From Branchiostoma floridae (Eukaryota > Chordata > Leptocardii > Amphioxiformes > Branchiostomatidae), in the NCBI RefSeq assembly GCF_000003815.2, contig NC_049987.1:17401959-17465958 (forward strand): a DNA stretch of 64,000 bases, written 5' to 3'. The notes under the pieces are model-generated. The model ran no database searches, was not told the DNA's origin, and saw only the letters and a program-made list of their open reading frames with translations. The position numbers and the translations under genes are program-made. The first letter of the stretch is position 1; each line of letters begins with the position of its first letter. Below, piece after piece: positions 47,009 through 57,825 of this stretch.

Positions 47009-47398
47009 ATTTGTATGCAAATGGAGTTACATTGTTAATTATATTATGAAGATTTAGTCAAGTAATGGTCCACATTCAACCGAGGACCTCATTTATTCAG
47101 CCATTTGGGCGAATTTTTAACGAAGTGGAAAGTTAGAAAGCTATTACGGAATGTTTCCTCTGGCATTCTTTGCAAATGACAATGACACTACAGAGTTCAA
47201 AGTTGAATACTAGTATATGATGTTGCATTGTTTGTATCTAGTCTAGCCTTGGGGTGTTGCAAGCGACCTGGCAGGTCATTAACAACAATAGACGGAGTAC
47301 GTTCACTTGCTGATATGTCATACGTACATGCGTGCTTTGCTTTGCTTTGTGTTTCTTCATTGAGAGATAAGCTGTCTTGCGATGACATTGGTTGGGAC

Positions 47399-47833
47399 TA
47401 GGGCTGGGTACCGGTACAGAAAATTCAGGTCCAGGTCCGGTTCAGGTCCAGAGGATCAGGTCCAGGTCCGGACCTGAACCTGGACCTGATTCAGTATGAC
47501 TCATACCAATGGTCCATTTCACTACAAAGAAATCTGTTTGGTGGAGTATTAGACTAATACACTGGCGTTTTAAAATGCTACAACGCTAAATGTACCTGTA
47601 CGATTGAATGTAAACCTTGGTAGAAATTACTATAAACTCTACTCTACTTCACTCTTGTCATTTTCTTCCAACTGCAAGCTCCAAAACGTGTGAATGCCTG
47701 ATCAAATAATATGTTAATTTTCTAATCGGTCCAACATCCGGTCCACCTAATTTTTTCAGGTCCGGTTTTTCTGGACCGGTCCAATAAGAAAAACCGGTTT
47801 TGTACCGGTACGCTGTACCGATACCCAGCCCTA
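47399..47833. mobile_element. hAT-like MITE with 8-bp target duplication
   Basis: The ends TAGGGCTGGGTACCGGTAC and GTACCGATACCCAGCCCTA are inverted with one mismatch. Perfect 8-bp direct repeats GTTGGGAC flank the element (47391-47398 and 47834-47841). The interior has AGGTCCAGGTCCGG repeats and their complements. 435 bp, no coding. Same family as 59677-60100 and related to 33026-33391. Confidence 0.85.
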
Positions 47834-47932
47834 GTTGGGACAAATTTTGTTTTTAGTTATATTGATCATCTAGGTACTAACTTACTAGTTGAAGGCAGAA
47901 CGACCATTTTCCTTCAGACGGCAATCACTTAA

Positions 47933-48178
47933 GGTGGTATCTCACTGCACTTGGGGTACCGGTGCGACAGTGCGGGGTTCGAAAGATCACTCAACGAATT
48001 TCAGAGATAAAAAACGAATTTTCTTACGTTTTGTATATTCTGATGTCTTCTAAGTCATACTTTTACGTATTACGCAATATCTAGATTTTTACAAAATCGG
48101 CGAAAATAACACAACAGTACCACAGTGAAAGAGCCCCGCAGTACCGCATCGGTGCCCCAAGTGCAGTGAGATACCACA
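47933..48178. mobile_element. MITE with long inverted ends
   Basis: GTGGTATCTCACTGCACTTG at 47935 is matched by CAAGTGCAGTGAGATACCAC near 48157-48176, and homology continues inward (GGGTACCGGTGCGACAGTGC versus its imperfect complement). 246 bp, no coding. Confidence 0.65.
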
Positions 48179-48447
48179 TTTACAGGGACCAAAATTGGAT
48201 TTGTGTGATCGTTGATTTTATGATTGAAACAAAATGCAATAGGTAATGTAAAAGTATGACTTATACAAGACAACAAAACGCACAAGAAATTCGTTGGAAA
48301 AATTTTATAAAACGAATCGAATCAACGAAACATCATATCACAACCAGAGTATTTTTATTCCTGTATTTAAGAAGTGCAATAATGTACGTGACACTGGTGT
48401 GATAGCGTAGTGTCACAACATATCTATGTACAAATGTAACTCTACTG

Positions 48448-48453
48448 ATTTAT
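48448..48453 (-). terminator. Candidate poly(A) signal for the polyamine-oxidase-like gene
   Basis: The minus strand reads AATAAA about 960 bases after the stop. A second lies at 48354-48359. If either is used, the foldback at 49052-49354 would be transcribed in the 3' UTR. Confidence 0.2.
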
Positions 48454-49051
48454 TGTCCTTATTTGACAATACACAAATAAGAAAATTGATCGGAAGTGCA
48501 CTCTTTTGCGCATTTTGTCTCTCACCAATTGTCATTTTAAAACATAATTAGGACTGAATTTTAGATGCTTTACCTGACCATAAAAAAAACGAAACATGAT
48601 TTTTTTTCAAAATACCAATTAACGACGTCCATACGAATTTGTTATTTTCTTCGTCAATTTACTTTGGTCATGACATTTGAAACTCTTCAGGCAACAGCTG
48701 AGACCATCAAAAATGTTTACAAGAATTGGGAGCCGTTCATGAAGATGGTGGAGATTCACGTCTACATTATTCTCTCAAAATTTGGCGGTCATAGAAAAAG
48801 TCGTTTAAGAGTTGGAAGGGGCGAGCCTAAAAAATTAACCACCACCATTTCCAGAATATGTGATATATAATATGCTGTGTGAGTCAAAAAGCTGAGTCAC
48901 GTGTAAATAATTGTGACATGTAAAACATACACATTCTAACACAGCAACCACTGCCATGATGGCACACTTCAAAATTTCTGAAAATAATTTCATCAGGTTG
49001 GTAGATCATAATATAGGAGTTATCCTTTACGCAACCAGTTGATCTGACCTT

Positions 49052-49354
49052 GTTTCGATGCCTGTCAGACATCTTCCGTAATGCTTTTAACTGGAGATCT
49101 GCTTCTCGCCGCTATATATGTAGCCGGTGTATAGGTGGCGCTTTTGCGGCGAGAACACAATCCCAAACGTGGCTGAGTTTGTACGTCCCCCCCTTTATCA
49201 AAGAAGCACTGTCGATAAGAAATGAACCGTGACGAGGGGGGTACAAACTCAGCCACGATCGGGGTTGTGTTCTCGCCGCAAAAGCGCCACCTACATCGGC
49301 TTCATATACCGGCAAGAAGCAGAACTCCAGTTAGCAGCTCAGAGGCATCGAAAC
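49052..49354. repeat. Foldback element with arms of about 130 bp
   Basis: The left arm GTTTCGATGC...GGTGGCGCTTTTGCGGCGAG...GGCTGAGTTTGTAC is mirrored by GTACAAACTCAGCC...CTCGCCGCAAAAGCGCCACC...GCATCGAAAC around a loop of roughly 45 bases. It sits just past the 3' end of the polyamine oxidase gene (stop at 49417), on the side of its 3' UTR. Confidence 0.75.
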
Positions 49355-49416
49355 GTCAGCTAAGGTGAGATTAACTAGTTGGGTAAAAGAACACCCCTAT
49401 ATACTTCAAAATTTCT

Positions 49417-52400
49417 TCAATATATCATCATCGTCGAGGCACTTTGTCCGAGAAACATGGCTACCACCAGTGGCAGGACCAGGATTACAAAGACCGGAGC
49501 CGGAATTCCGGGCGTTCCTCGGCTCACGACAGGTTTGTAAGACTCGCAGATTCCATTCTGCATGCAGTTGAGGATGACATTGGCCTGGTCAATCCCGGAA
49601 AGGTACCTACCATTGACACAAGACATTAGCATTACTGAATGCAGCATTTTTACCTCCTTGAGAAATAAAGGTGTTGTTGTCGGTTTTCGGTGTACTTGTC
49701 TCTTTGTGTGTTCTTGTCTGTCTGTGCTTCTCTCGTGTTTTTTTTTTTGTATGGATCACGATGATATTTGGGTACGTCTTAGGAAGACGAAGGACAATGT
49801 CAGTGTGTGCCCCTAAGCTTGGTAGTACAGCAGAACTTTATCTTTTGTCTTGGACATGCTGTGGTCTTGTTTTTTTGGTGGCAGATAGCTTTTTGATATA
49901 AGTACTAAGATTACATAAAAATAAATTACACGATATTCTTTAAAACGCGAATTTCTTTAGTGGCCTAGCTCGTTTTTACCAGATTTACAACGTTACATTC
50001 TGCTCTTCGTGTGCTGTGCCAGATAATGTTCAATATTCTCAAGTTTTCAACTCACCCTCCTTGCAGGTACCCGTTGTATTTTGCGTGTGTTGCCTCTCCT
50101 CCGAAGTACAAGCGTCCGACAGGTGCCGCCAGCTTCTCAAAATCTTGCGTATTCACGTGAACAGGCCAGTTGGAGTAGGCACCAAAGAACAGTGGGTCAG
50201 TCAGCCATCTAGAGACAAAGAAGCAGTAGGACAGAGGTAAACAGCCGTAACTATCAAAGTTAGAAAAAGTTGTTGAATCAAGCATAATTCATATTCAGGA
50301 TATCACATTATATTGAAATTGTCTCTTTATAGGATATCACATTATATTCAAATTGTCTCTTTATAGGACATCACATTATATTCAAAGAGTACCTCTCTTC
50401 TTAGATGGGCATACCTAATTGTCAAAGCCTGCTTGAATTACCTTTGTAGGCTGTACCTCTCTTCTTTGATAGATGGGCATGCCTAATTGAATTAACTTTG
50501 TAGGCCAATAAATGACCTAGACAAGCAAAATACGATCTGGTGGGTCATCAGAGATATGAGAGCCAGACAGCGGTGCAGAAAAAGTATGGTGCTATGAAAA
50601 ATGTGTGGTTCTATTTTATGCAAATGAGTTCATAGTAGCTCACATTTTTCATAGTACCACACTTTTCTGCACTATGGGGATATAAACACAGGGCTCTGAT
50701 TGGCTAAGGGGTAGTGGCCATGTTGTAATGTAAACAATATATATTTCTATATTCTAACCAGGCAATATTTCCTCACTGTATCATATAGTTCATGAAACAG
50801 GAACGGGACAAGTCCAGACCTGGGTACGAGGATGCTCTCCGGTTCAGGGATGTTGTCGCCGTACATGTTCTTCAGGACAGCCATCACCTCCTGTTTGGTC
50901 TCCTCGTCAGACTGAAGTTCAATCGCTTGTACCTCGTTGGCCAAGGCTGAAACCATCAGAATATTCGTGCCTGGTGGAAGAATTATATGCATGTATATGC
51001 CTTGGTAATATGTTGACATTGTGGTTATGGTAAATGACAAATTGAATAAAGATTAAAACTTCTATAAATGTTCCGGGTTCGATTTCCTGACAGCCCCTTG
51101 GGAATGGCACTTTGCACATATTTCCTCCTTGAAAATGAGCAAAAATGAGCGGGACTATCTCACCAAGTGGAGGCACGTTGGAGGCACTGCGGAGTTTGTT
51201 CACGAATGCACTTTTGCGCTACTTTAGCCACTTTTCTCTTGCACTCTCACTGACGCGAGGCACTGTTGCGTCTCAAGTGCAGATGAACGGGTTATTGAAA
51301 ATCGCAGCGTTGTCAAGTTATCAAAAATGTTTAAGATGCATCACAAAAGAGATTGATTAGAAAATATAAAAGGGTATTCACTTATGATACTTGATATTTG
51401 CTTCTTGTTACTGTCATGGTGAAGGCACGATGGAGGCACTGCGGAGGCATTTTACCACTTGCGTTGGTTTTTAAAATTTTTTTAAACACTGCCTTTGTTG
51501 GTTGCACGTTGGATTTCGTTGGAAGTACGTCGGGTTTTCGTTGGAGGCACGTTGGATTTCGTTGGAGTCACCTTGAAGGCACGTTTGTGTTGTCGAAATC
51601 AACAGTGCCTCCAACGTGCCTCCGCTTGGTGAGATTTGGTTATGTACATGCTATCGGATGGGACGTGAGGCCGGAAGTTCTGTGCCTTAGGAGAGTGCTA
51701 TTTCTCGAGCATGTGAAAGAACCCACCACACTTATCAAAAACTGCATTTGGTTATCCCAGTACGTCAAATGGTCTGCATGCCTTTTTCCGTTAAGCGTTA
51801 CGAGCCATTTTAATTCACCGTTAATCGTTATTAGCGATCCGCTCTTATTCAACGTTAAGCGTTATCTGTATATTATTTGTGAAGCGTTATTGGTCGTTTT
51901 AATTCAACGTTTTAACGTTGAATTAAAACGATCAATATATTATATACGCTTAAAGGCGTTATTTGTTATCCTGAATTCACCGTTAAGCGTTACCAAGAAA
52001 TTCTTCATAACCCATTATATTCACGAAGTCAAACACCAGAGAGCCCCTGAAATGCAGGAACTATGGCGTTTCAAAGGGTCCAGATTTCAAAATTTCGAAA
52101 AAAAAAAGACACAGAAAATTTCAATAGCTCAAATTCATTTACAGTTTTTATACAGTCAAAGTCAGTCACGCACAAATTATCACAAAAGTACAAATACGGA
52201 ATAAATATCTGCTCAGGATATGTAGTCCGTTTTGATGTAACATAGACTATCACAATTCCACCAGGTGTCATTATACCGCCACCTAAAAAACGTTAGTAAA
52301 GACGTCTCCCCAAGATTGTCCTGAACACCGAATGTTAAATATCTTAAATGTAATACAATCCAGATATGTAGGTGTTGAAAACAATCTTGAGAAGGCCTCT

Positions 52401-55400
52401 ATAACAACGTTATTTGAGATGGCGTCATAATGACACCTGGTGGAATTATGAGAATGTATGTTATATGATCGTGTGCAGATTTTATTCAAAGACATATGTG
52501 GAACTCTATCGTCACACTAACCAGTTGGGAAGAACCCTGGTGCCTCAAGGTTTTGCCATATGGCATACTGGGGCCAAAATGACCCTGCATACATAATGTA
52601 TTCGCTGTCATCCCAGAACTTGTGTGGAAACTTCAGGAAAATCTTGCAGTGTTGTCCCATCCGAAACTGGTAGATCTCCTCAACCTGTGGATGGAGGCAG
52701 TTAGCATCAAGGTAAAAGGAGAAAAAGATGAAGTGTACTGTTCGACAACATAAAACGATTGAAATCTCAAGATTTAAACTTCAATGGTGATGTAACGGAT
52801 ATCAATATATATCAATAGGTGAGTGGGTGAGCGAATAATGAGTGAGTTGGTGGGAGAGTAGCCTTTGTTTCCACAATCTCTCGCTGGCTGGGGTTGATGA
52901 CCTTGGGTGCGGGAATTGTAGGGTCGGCCGCTAGGAGCGCGATTTTAGTCAGGCTAGTGGGAGATAGAGTGAGTAGGTTGGTATTTTTAGCGAGTGAGCG
53001 AGTAAGTGATTGAGTGAATGAGTGAGTGAGTGCGCGAGTGGGTGAGCGAGCGAATGAGTGAGTGAGCGAGCGAGTGAGCAAGTGAGTGAGTGAGTGAGTG
53101 AGTGAGCGAGCGAGTGAGCAAGTGAGTGAGTGAGTGAGTGAATTGGTGCAATGAGTGAGTGAGTGAATGTGTCAGAGAGTGAGTATGATGAAGACTGACT
53201 CCCCACCTTCCAGTCAGGTAGATCAGGTATGAAGTCGATAACTTCGTTCTCCAGCACGCCGATACTGACAGTCATGAGTCCGTACTCCCCTCGGTAGATG
53301 GACCCGTCCGTGGTAGTAAACGTTACTTCCGTATGATCCGTCCAGTTCACCGTCTCGACCACTTTGTTCAACTGGAGGCGGGGGTCGTTTGGTGACAAAA
53401 ACTCGTTTGACAACCTGGAAAATTAAAAGAAAGCAACTATTGAAATTATAGCTTTGATAATCTTGAATTATTTGAATTACTTAAGGAAAATGTCTGAATT
53501 ACGAAGTGCAATTTGAAAAAATTTATCTGACTTTTACGAAATGCAATGCATTTTGCATCCAATAACTGTGAAAATGCATCTAATAACTTTTGTGACAACA
53601 TAGGGCTTGTTCATAACAGCCAGAAAACTGTTCGTTACCAAGAAAACTGTTCGTTGTCCAGAAAACAATAAATATTATAATCATAATTGCAATCCAATTT
53701 CTTGCTGTATTATCTCCAAAGTAAAACAAAACAGCTGTCGTTCAACACACATCAGTCCTAAAATCTCAAAGGCTACCTACTAGTATGGCTAAATACTACG
53801 TCCACGACATGTTTACAAGAAGTATACGAACAACTGGTTCCGTACGGCAAAGAAAGTCATTGATAGCTTGTCGAATTATCCTGTTTGATGACAGTGAAGT
53901 ACTTAAACCAAGACATGAGATTACGTCATACCTGTCAACAATATGTCCAAAACCTCGTTGGTCAGTGACGAAGTAGTCCTCATCCGAGAAGTCTTCGGCA
54001 ACCCGTCCGGTGTTGTTTAGTGATGTCACTTCCGCTGGGTCCGCGTATTCAAACTCATAGTCAAAATACTCTAGGATCCTCTCCAGTGGGGTCTTTGCCT
54101 TCCAGCCTCCCAGTTTCAGTGCGACTTCCAATGACACGTCTGGCAGTCTGAAATGATACAGTCAACAAAGGAATCATCCTGCAAAAAGGAAATAATGTAA
54201 AAGCTAGGTACAACATCATATCCTTTTTGCATTTTGCGACTTGCAGTCGCAAAATGCCTTGTCGCTAGAGTATTCGCTGTTGTGATGTTGAGATGTTGGA
54301 ATCTTGGAATGAGCGGACCTGTCCAATCTATGCCATGCATTTGTATACCTGTTAAAACAAGCCCTGATAATATGCTGGAACTAGCTCAGTGGTAAAGTTT
54401 ACGCGTTGTAAACCAACGCTTCGGGGCCGATTCCGTGGACGGAAAATTTGTCAACTTTCTTTTTTTTATTTTTTTTACATCCATTAAAGTACTAGTAAAC
54501 AATGCTTTTGTCTTTTGACCAGAACATTTGGGACCTTCTGTTATAGTTCTGCATTTTTCCGCTGTTGGGATATTTGAATGAACGAACAGACATGTATTAC
54601 ATAAAACATTTAATGTCTCTAACTATATGTCGTTCTAACTTTCCTTAAAATGCCCATACAACATCTATATCACATAATTACACGAGAAGAAACTGATTTT
54701 CTTGAAAATAATTGCATACAAGCTGCATGATAAAAAGTTTCACTAAACATATTCATTTTAATTTCCTGGACGTACCTCATTTGCATATTTGTGAATCTCT
54801 CCATGCGACCATATCAGGTTTAGTTACTCTTTTTCTATTTATAAAACATTCTAATAACTAGAAAAAAACGTTCACATACGCAAACCTTGGCAAAATGCCA
54901 GCCTTTTTAAAAGCACTTGTTTTCAATAGTTCTGCTAGCTGTAGAGAGTTGAATTTCTAAGGAACCTGTTTTAAAACCTTGAGACAACTCTTCAAAAAGG
55001 GTGGCTCGAGTGAGTTCAAATCACATCTTAAGATCAACAAACAGTGTAGTAGGTTGTAGCCCTTGCACTAAAAAGTGTTAGAATCAAATCAAGAGTGAAA
55101 TCCGTCTTGCACGATTACATATATCATGCTAATTGGTACACTGGTTAAATTTAAAAAAAAATCATAATCACGTGTCGTTGCGAATCTGTCCCCTCCAATT
55201 TTCCAGATAATCTTGTGCTGTTGACAGCCTCTCAGTCTGTGCCTCCGCCTGGTCGGTTACGTCATTTCCTGTTTTGTTGCGAACGACGAAGTCATCGTAG
55301 TTGGATTCCTAGTACACGTGTATAATGTAACGCTTGTAGTTACGTTAATTAACTTACCACTCTAATCGTGGCATATATCCGAGCAAATTCCCTTCCAAAC

Positions 55401-56566
55401 TAAGTAGTCTGGATTTAAAAGCATCTTATACCACCATCCCATGACAAGGGTGGTTAACAGTAAATAGGACGTACACTTAGCAAATACTATATTTGTGAAG
55501 AACCTCTAAACGGATCTCAATGGCATTTGGTATGTGGGTAGATGTTGAAAAGACGAAGGCCAAGCTAAATTTTGGGCCTCCTGGTGTCTGAGCTTGGTAC
55601 TGCAGCACAATTTTCGTTTTTTTTTTACCTTTTGATCTAGTCTTGCTATGATGTTGATTTTTTGGTGACAGATAGCTTGTGATTTAAGAAAGAAATGGTG
55701 CATGTTCGGGCCTCCTTGCAGCTTGCTCTGGAACTGCAGGGGCATTTTTTGCAAAATCTTCCAATGACGATAACCGTTGTTTGTGAAAAGTGGAACATTA
55801 TATATACCAATTATGCAAATAAACCTAATTTGCGTAATCAATGCAAAAGTGCCATACTTCTTCTGAATCTGTGGTTCAGTAAATGATTGGAATGTCAACA
55901 CTGGACCCGTGTAGATTAATTAAAGGTACACATAACTAAGCATAGATTATGTGGCTGTGGAAGTCATTTGCATAATCATAACATTTCATGGAGATATGAG
56001 ATCTCTGAACTCTTGTTTTGTTAACGGATACAAGATTCACCCGTTTTTCTGATGTCAAAAAAATAAAAGCTAAGAAATCTAGAGTGATAAAACAATAATG
56101 TTACCTTTCCTGAGATGCTGTACTTCTGCACCAGCTCCCAGATTGGGTTGTTGTTACTACGACCGTGCACCCAGTTGGCCCCCACTTCAACCTTAACTCC
56201 TCCGAATTCCACCTGAAATAAATTCAAAATTGCAAAAGACAGTGGTAACATGTGGTAAAATGAAACACCGAGCTCCACCTACAAATGGAAAAACCATAGC
56301 AGCATCAAACAGTTTAAAGGCAACAATCATCGTGGAACAACAAGAAAACCGTTCGTTACCTGTTTCATCCTTCCACCAATCCGGTCTGACCCCTCCAGAA
56401 TGACGAAATCGTCCACCCCGTTCTCATGAAGAGTTTTGGCGGCGGCAATGCCAGCGATGCCCGCCCCGACAATCACGACTTTCCGCTCATCTGTAGCTCT
56501 TTTCGACAACTGCTTACAACTAACAGTTGTCATGGCAACCAGCATCATGGCTATGGCCCCCTTCAT
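49417..56566 (-). CDS. Polyamine-oxidase-like FAD amine oxidase, secreted or membrane-anchored
   Basis: Nine exons, phases consistent: 56566-56360, 56212-56105, 55308-55172, 54147-53932, 53414-53207, 52684-52522, 50970-50820, 50208-50056 and 49606-49417 (stop included), 510 residues. The N-terminus [17 protein letters not shown] is a signal peptide. The FAD-binding motif is [10 protein letters not shown] (GxGxxG 34-39), with acidic E58 ending the second strand and RIGGRM after it; [10 protein letters not shown] follows. [12 protein letters not shown] contains K306, in the place of the active-site lysine of maize PAO and LSD1. [20 protein letters not shown] is the C-terminal FAD signature. The last exon ends with a hydrophobic stretch ([19 protein letters not shown]) before a short polar tail, suggesting a membrane or GPI anchor. 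The family oxidises spermine, spermidine or acetyl-polyamines and releases H2O2; the exact substrate is not known. Confidence 0.92.
50296..50392. repeat. Tandem repeat of about 35 bp
   Basis: Three units of CACATTATATT(C/G)AAATTGTC, TCTTTATAGGA. The following 50391-50510 holds a related duplication of CCTCTCTTCTT...GATGGGCAT-CCTAATTG. Intronic. Confidence 0.7.
50570..50690. repeat. Small inverted-repeat element
   Basis: GTGCAGAAAAAGTATGGT, CTATGAAAAATGTG is mirrored by CACATTTTTCATAG, TACCACACTTTTCTGCAC around a loop of about 35 bases. In an intron of the amine oxidase gene. Confidence 0.6.
51157..51635. mobile_element. MITE with about 33-bp inverted ends and internal GGAGGCACGTTGGA repeats
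   Basis: ATCTCACCAAGTGGAGGCAC, GTTGGAGGCACTG at 51157 is mirrored by CAGTGCCTCCAACGTGCC, TCCGCTTGGTGAGAT ending at 51635, with one mismatch. The interior repeats TTGGA(G/A)GCACG and GCACGTTGGATTTCGTTGGA. The 268-codon frame that starts inside it is not a gene. Confidence 0.7.
51785..51995. repeat. Degenerate CGTTAAGCGTTA repeats with palindrome
   Basis: CGTTAAGCGTTA(C/T) variants occur at about 51790, 51820, 51860, 51885 and 51980, separated by TTTTAATTCA. Near 51898-51935, TTTTAATTCAACGTTTTAAC is followed by its inverse GTTGAATTAAAAC. Intronic, no coding. Confidence 0.55.
52238..52463. mobile_element. MITE, copy 1 of a twin pair
   Basis: The left end TAACATAGACTATCACAATT, CCACCAGGTG is inverted at the right end as CACCTGGTGGAATTATGAG...TATGTTA. 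The same element, about 80% similar by eye, lies at 56650-56879. In the intron beside exon 52522-52684 of the amine oxidase gene. Confidence 0.7.
52815..53180. repeat. (GAGT)n microsatellite beside a splice donor
   Basis: GAGT/GAGC tracts, densest at 52980-53165, end about 25 bases from the donor side of exon 53207-53414 of the amine oxidase gene. In that gene's sense the array reads (ACTC)n, so it does not create donor-like hexamers, unlike 9246-9520. Confidence 0.85.
54374..54443 (+). other. tRNA-like sequence, probably a pseudogene or SINE head
   Basis: AACTAGCTCAGTGGTAAAG looks like a polymerase III A box; GCGTT-GTAAACC-AACGC forms an anticodon-like arm; GGGGCCGATTCCGTGG is a poor B box. 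The acceptor stem does not pair. A T-run (54458-54477) follows, as at polymerase III terminators. In an intron of the amine oxidase gene. Confidence 0.35.
55545..56016. repeat. Copy of the dispersed repeat family
   Basis: Two GGGCCTCCT(G/T)G modules (55579, 55708), ACTGCAGGGGCATTTTTTGC, AAACCTAATTTGCGTAATC and the terminal TATGAGATCTCTGAACTCTT (55994-56013), in the same order as 4440-5345. It lies between amine oxidase exons 2 and 3. Confidence 0.5.
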
Positions 56567-56582
56567 TGTGGTGCAATCCTAT

Positions 56583-56649
56583 TAGAAGAAGAAAGAAGAA
56601 CTTTATTGCTCGACAATTGTAACAGGTACAATGTATGGCAATCTGTGTA
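56583..56649. mobile_element. LINE 3'-tail fragment immediately upstream of the amine oxidase start
   Basis: AACTTTATTGCTCGACAATT and GGTACAATGTATGGCAA match 6286-6335. It starts 17 bases above the start codon at 56566 and ends where the MITE at 56650 begins, so the native 5' UTR is short, spliced, or derived from repeats. Confidence 0.5.
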
Positions 56650-56879
56650 TAACATCGACTATCATAATTCCACCAGGTGCCATAATACCGCCACGTGAAA
56701 TGAAAATGTTAGTATAGAGGTCTTCTCAAGATTGTCTTAAATACCGAATGATAGCTTTCGTAAATGTAATACAACTCAGATATTTAGGTGTTGAAGACAA
56801 TCTTGAGAAGGCCTCTATAACAACGTTTTTTGAGGTGGTGGTATAATGGCACCTGGTGGAATTACGCGATCGTATGTTG
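56650..56879. mobile_element. MITE, copy 2 of a twin pair
   Basis: Inverted ends AATTCCACCAGGTGCCATAA and its near-complement TATAATGGCACCTGGTGGAATT; homologous along its length to 52238-52463 (shared core AATCTTGAGAAGGCCTCTAT). It is less than 320 bp upstream of the amine oxidase start codon and could affect its promoter. Confidence 0.7.
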
Positions 56880-57059
56880 CATGGGAGTTGAATTATGTAC
56901 TATTGCGAAAGTCTAACAACTACAACTAATCTAAACCTATCTAATGTAACAGCATAAACAATCTAGTAAATATTATACAAGCTAATACTTCAGAAAATTA
57001 TGTCAATATTGCATTGTCTCGTTTTTGCAAGAAGTTGTAAATGAATGAAATGAAGCTGT

Positions 57060-57825
57060 GATAGCTAGCCACTAGTTGAAATTCTGTCTTCAACAATTAT
57101 TTGATATCAACAAATTTCAAGTTGCCATATTTGTACATAAAATTGTTCACAATAGTTCTTTCCTACCACAGCAATTTAGATGTCTTTTTAATTTCAATTC
57201 AAATTCAGATTTTCACCACCACTACACAAGACAGCAGAATCTTTTAAGACCAGTTAAAGCAAAATCTTGTCTAAAACAACACACAATAAAATTTAGAGGC
57301 CCCACCATCTGGAATAATTTAAGTCAAGTCCAACAATGCTGCTTATCATTATCCAGGTTCAAAAAGCTTGTTAAGATTGATTGCATCACACACCCAAGCA
57401 TAACTTTTACCTGATTTGTTTGATTTCCTTGTTTCCTTGTTTTTCATATCAGTTTTTGGTTGATTTTGGTAGTTGATAGCTAATGATTCTTAACACTTAG
57501 AGATCCTACCTTTTTTCTCAAATCCCAAGTTACTTGTATATGTTTTGTCTATTTTGTTTTGTATTTATTATTTCATTTGATCATTTGTAATACAACTTCC
57601 AGTCCATTAGTGTATTTCACATGATGATTTCAACTTATGTTATGTGCATTTTTCGTTCACTTTAATTATGTATAATTATTATTTCTGCAACTTATTTCTG
57701 GGGGAGGCCAAAGAAAAGCCACATAGGCTTCTGCTAACCCCCCGCATGTTCTTCATCTTTGTATACACATTTGTTTTTAAGCCATGCTATTATGTGCGAA
57801 TAAAGAAAGAAAAAAGAAAAACAAG
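57060..57825 (+). mobile_element. LINE fragment: C-terminal end of a reverse-transcriptase protein plus 3' UTR
   Basis: The plus strand from about 57076 to 57414 reads FVHKIVHNSSFLPQQFRCLF, HHHYTRQQNLLRP, IKFRGPTIWNNLSQVQQCC and SLSRFKKLVK, the usual end of the reverse-transcriptase ORF of CR1/L2/RTE-like elements (the HxYxTR...F-GP-IWN-LP pattern). A 3' UTR with GGGGGAGGCCAAAGAAAAGC and a closing AATAAAGAAAGAAAAAAG follows. 5'-truncated and not functional. Confidence 0.75.

Noticed and set aside
51398-52204. 268-codon plus-strand frame
   Set aside because: Runs through the GGAGGCACGTTGGA MITE and the CGTTAAGCG repeats, antisense to an intron of the amine oxidase gene. No family similarity.
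54374-54443. Functional tRNA-Thr (UGU)
   Set aside because: TTGTAAACC suggests it, but the anticodon arm folds out of register, the acceptor stem does not pair and the B box is poor.
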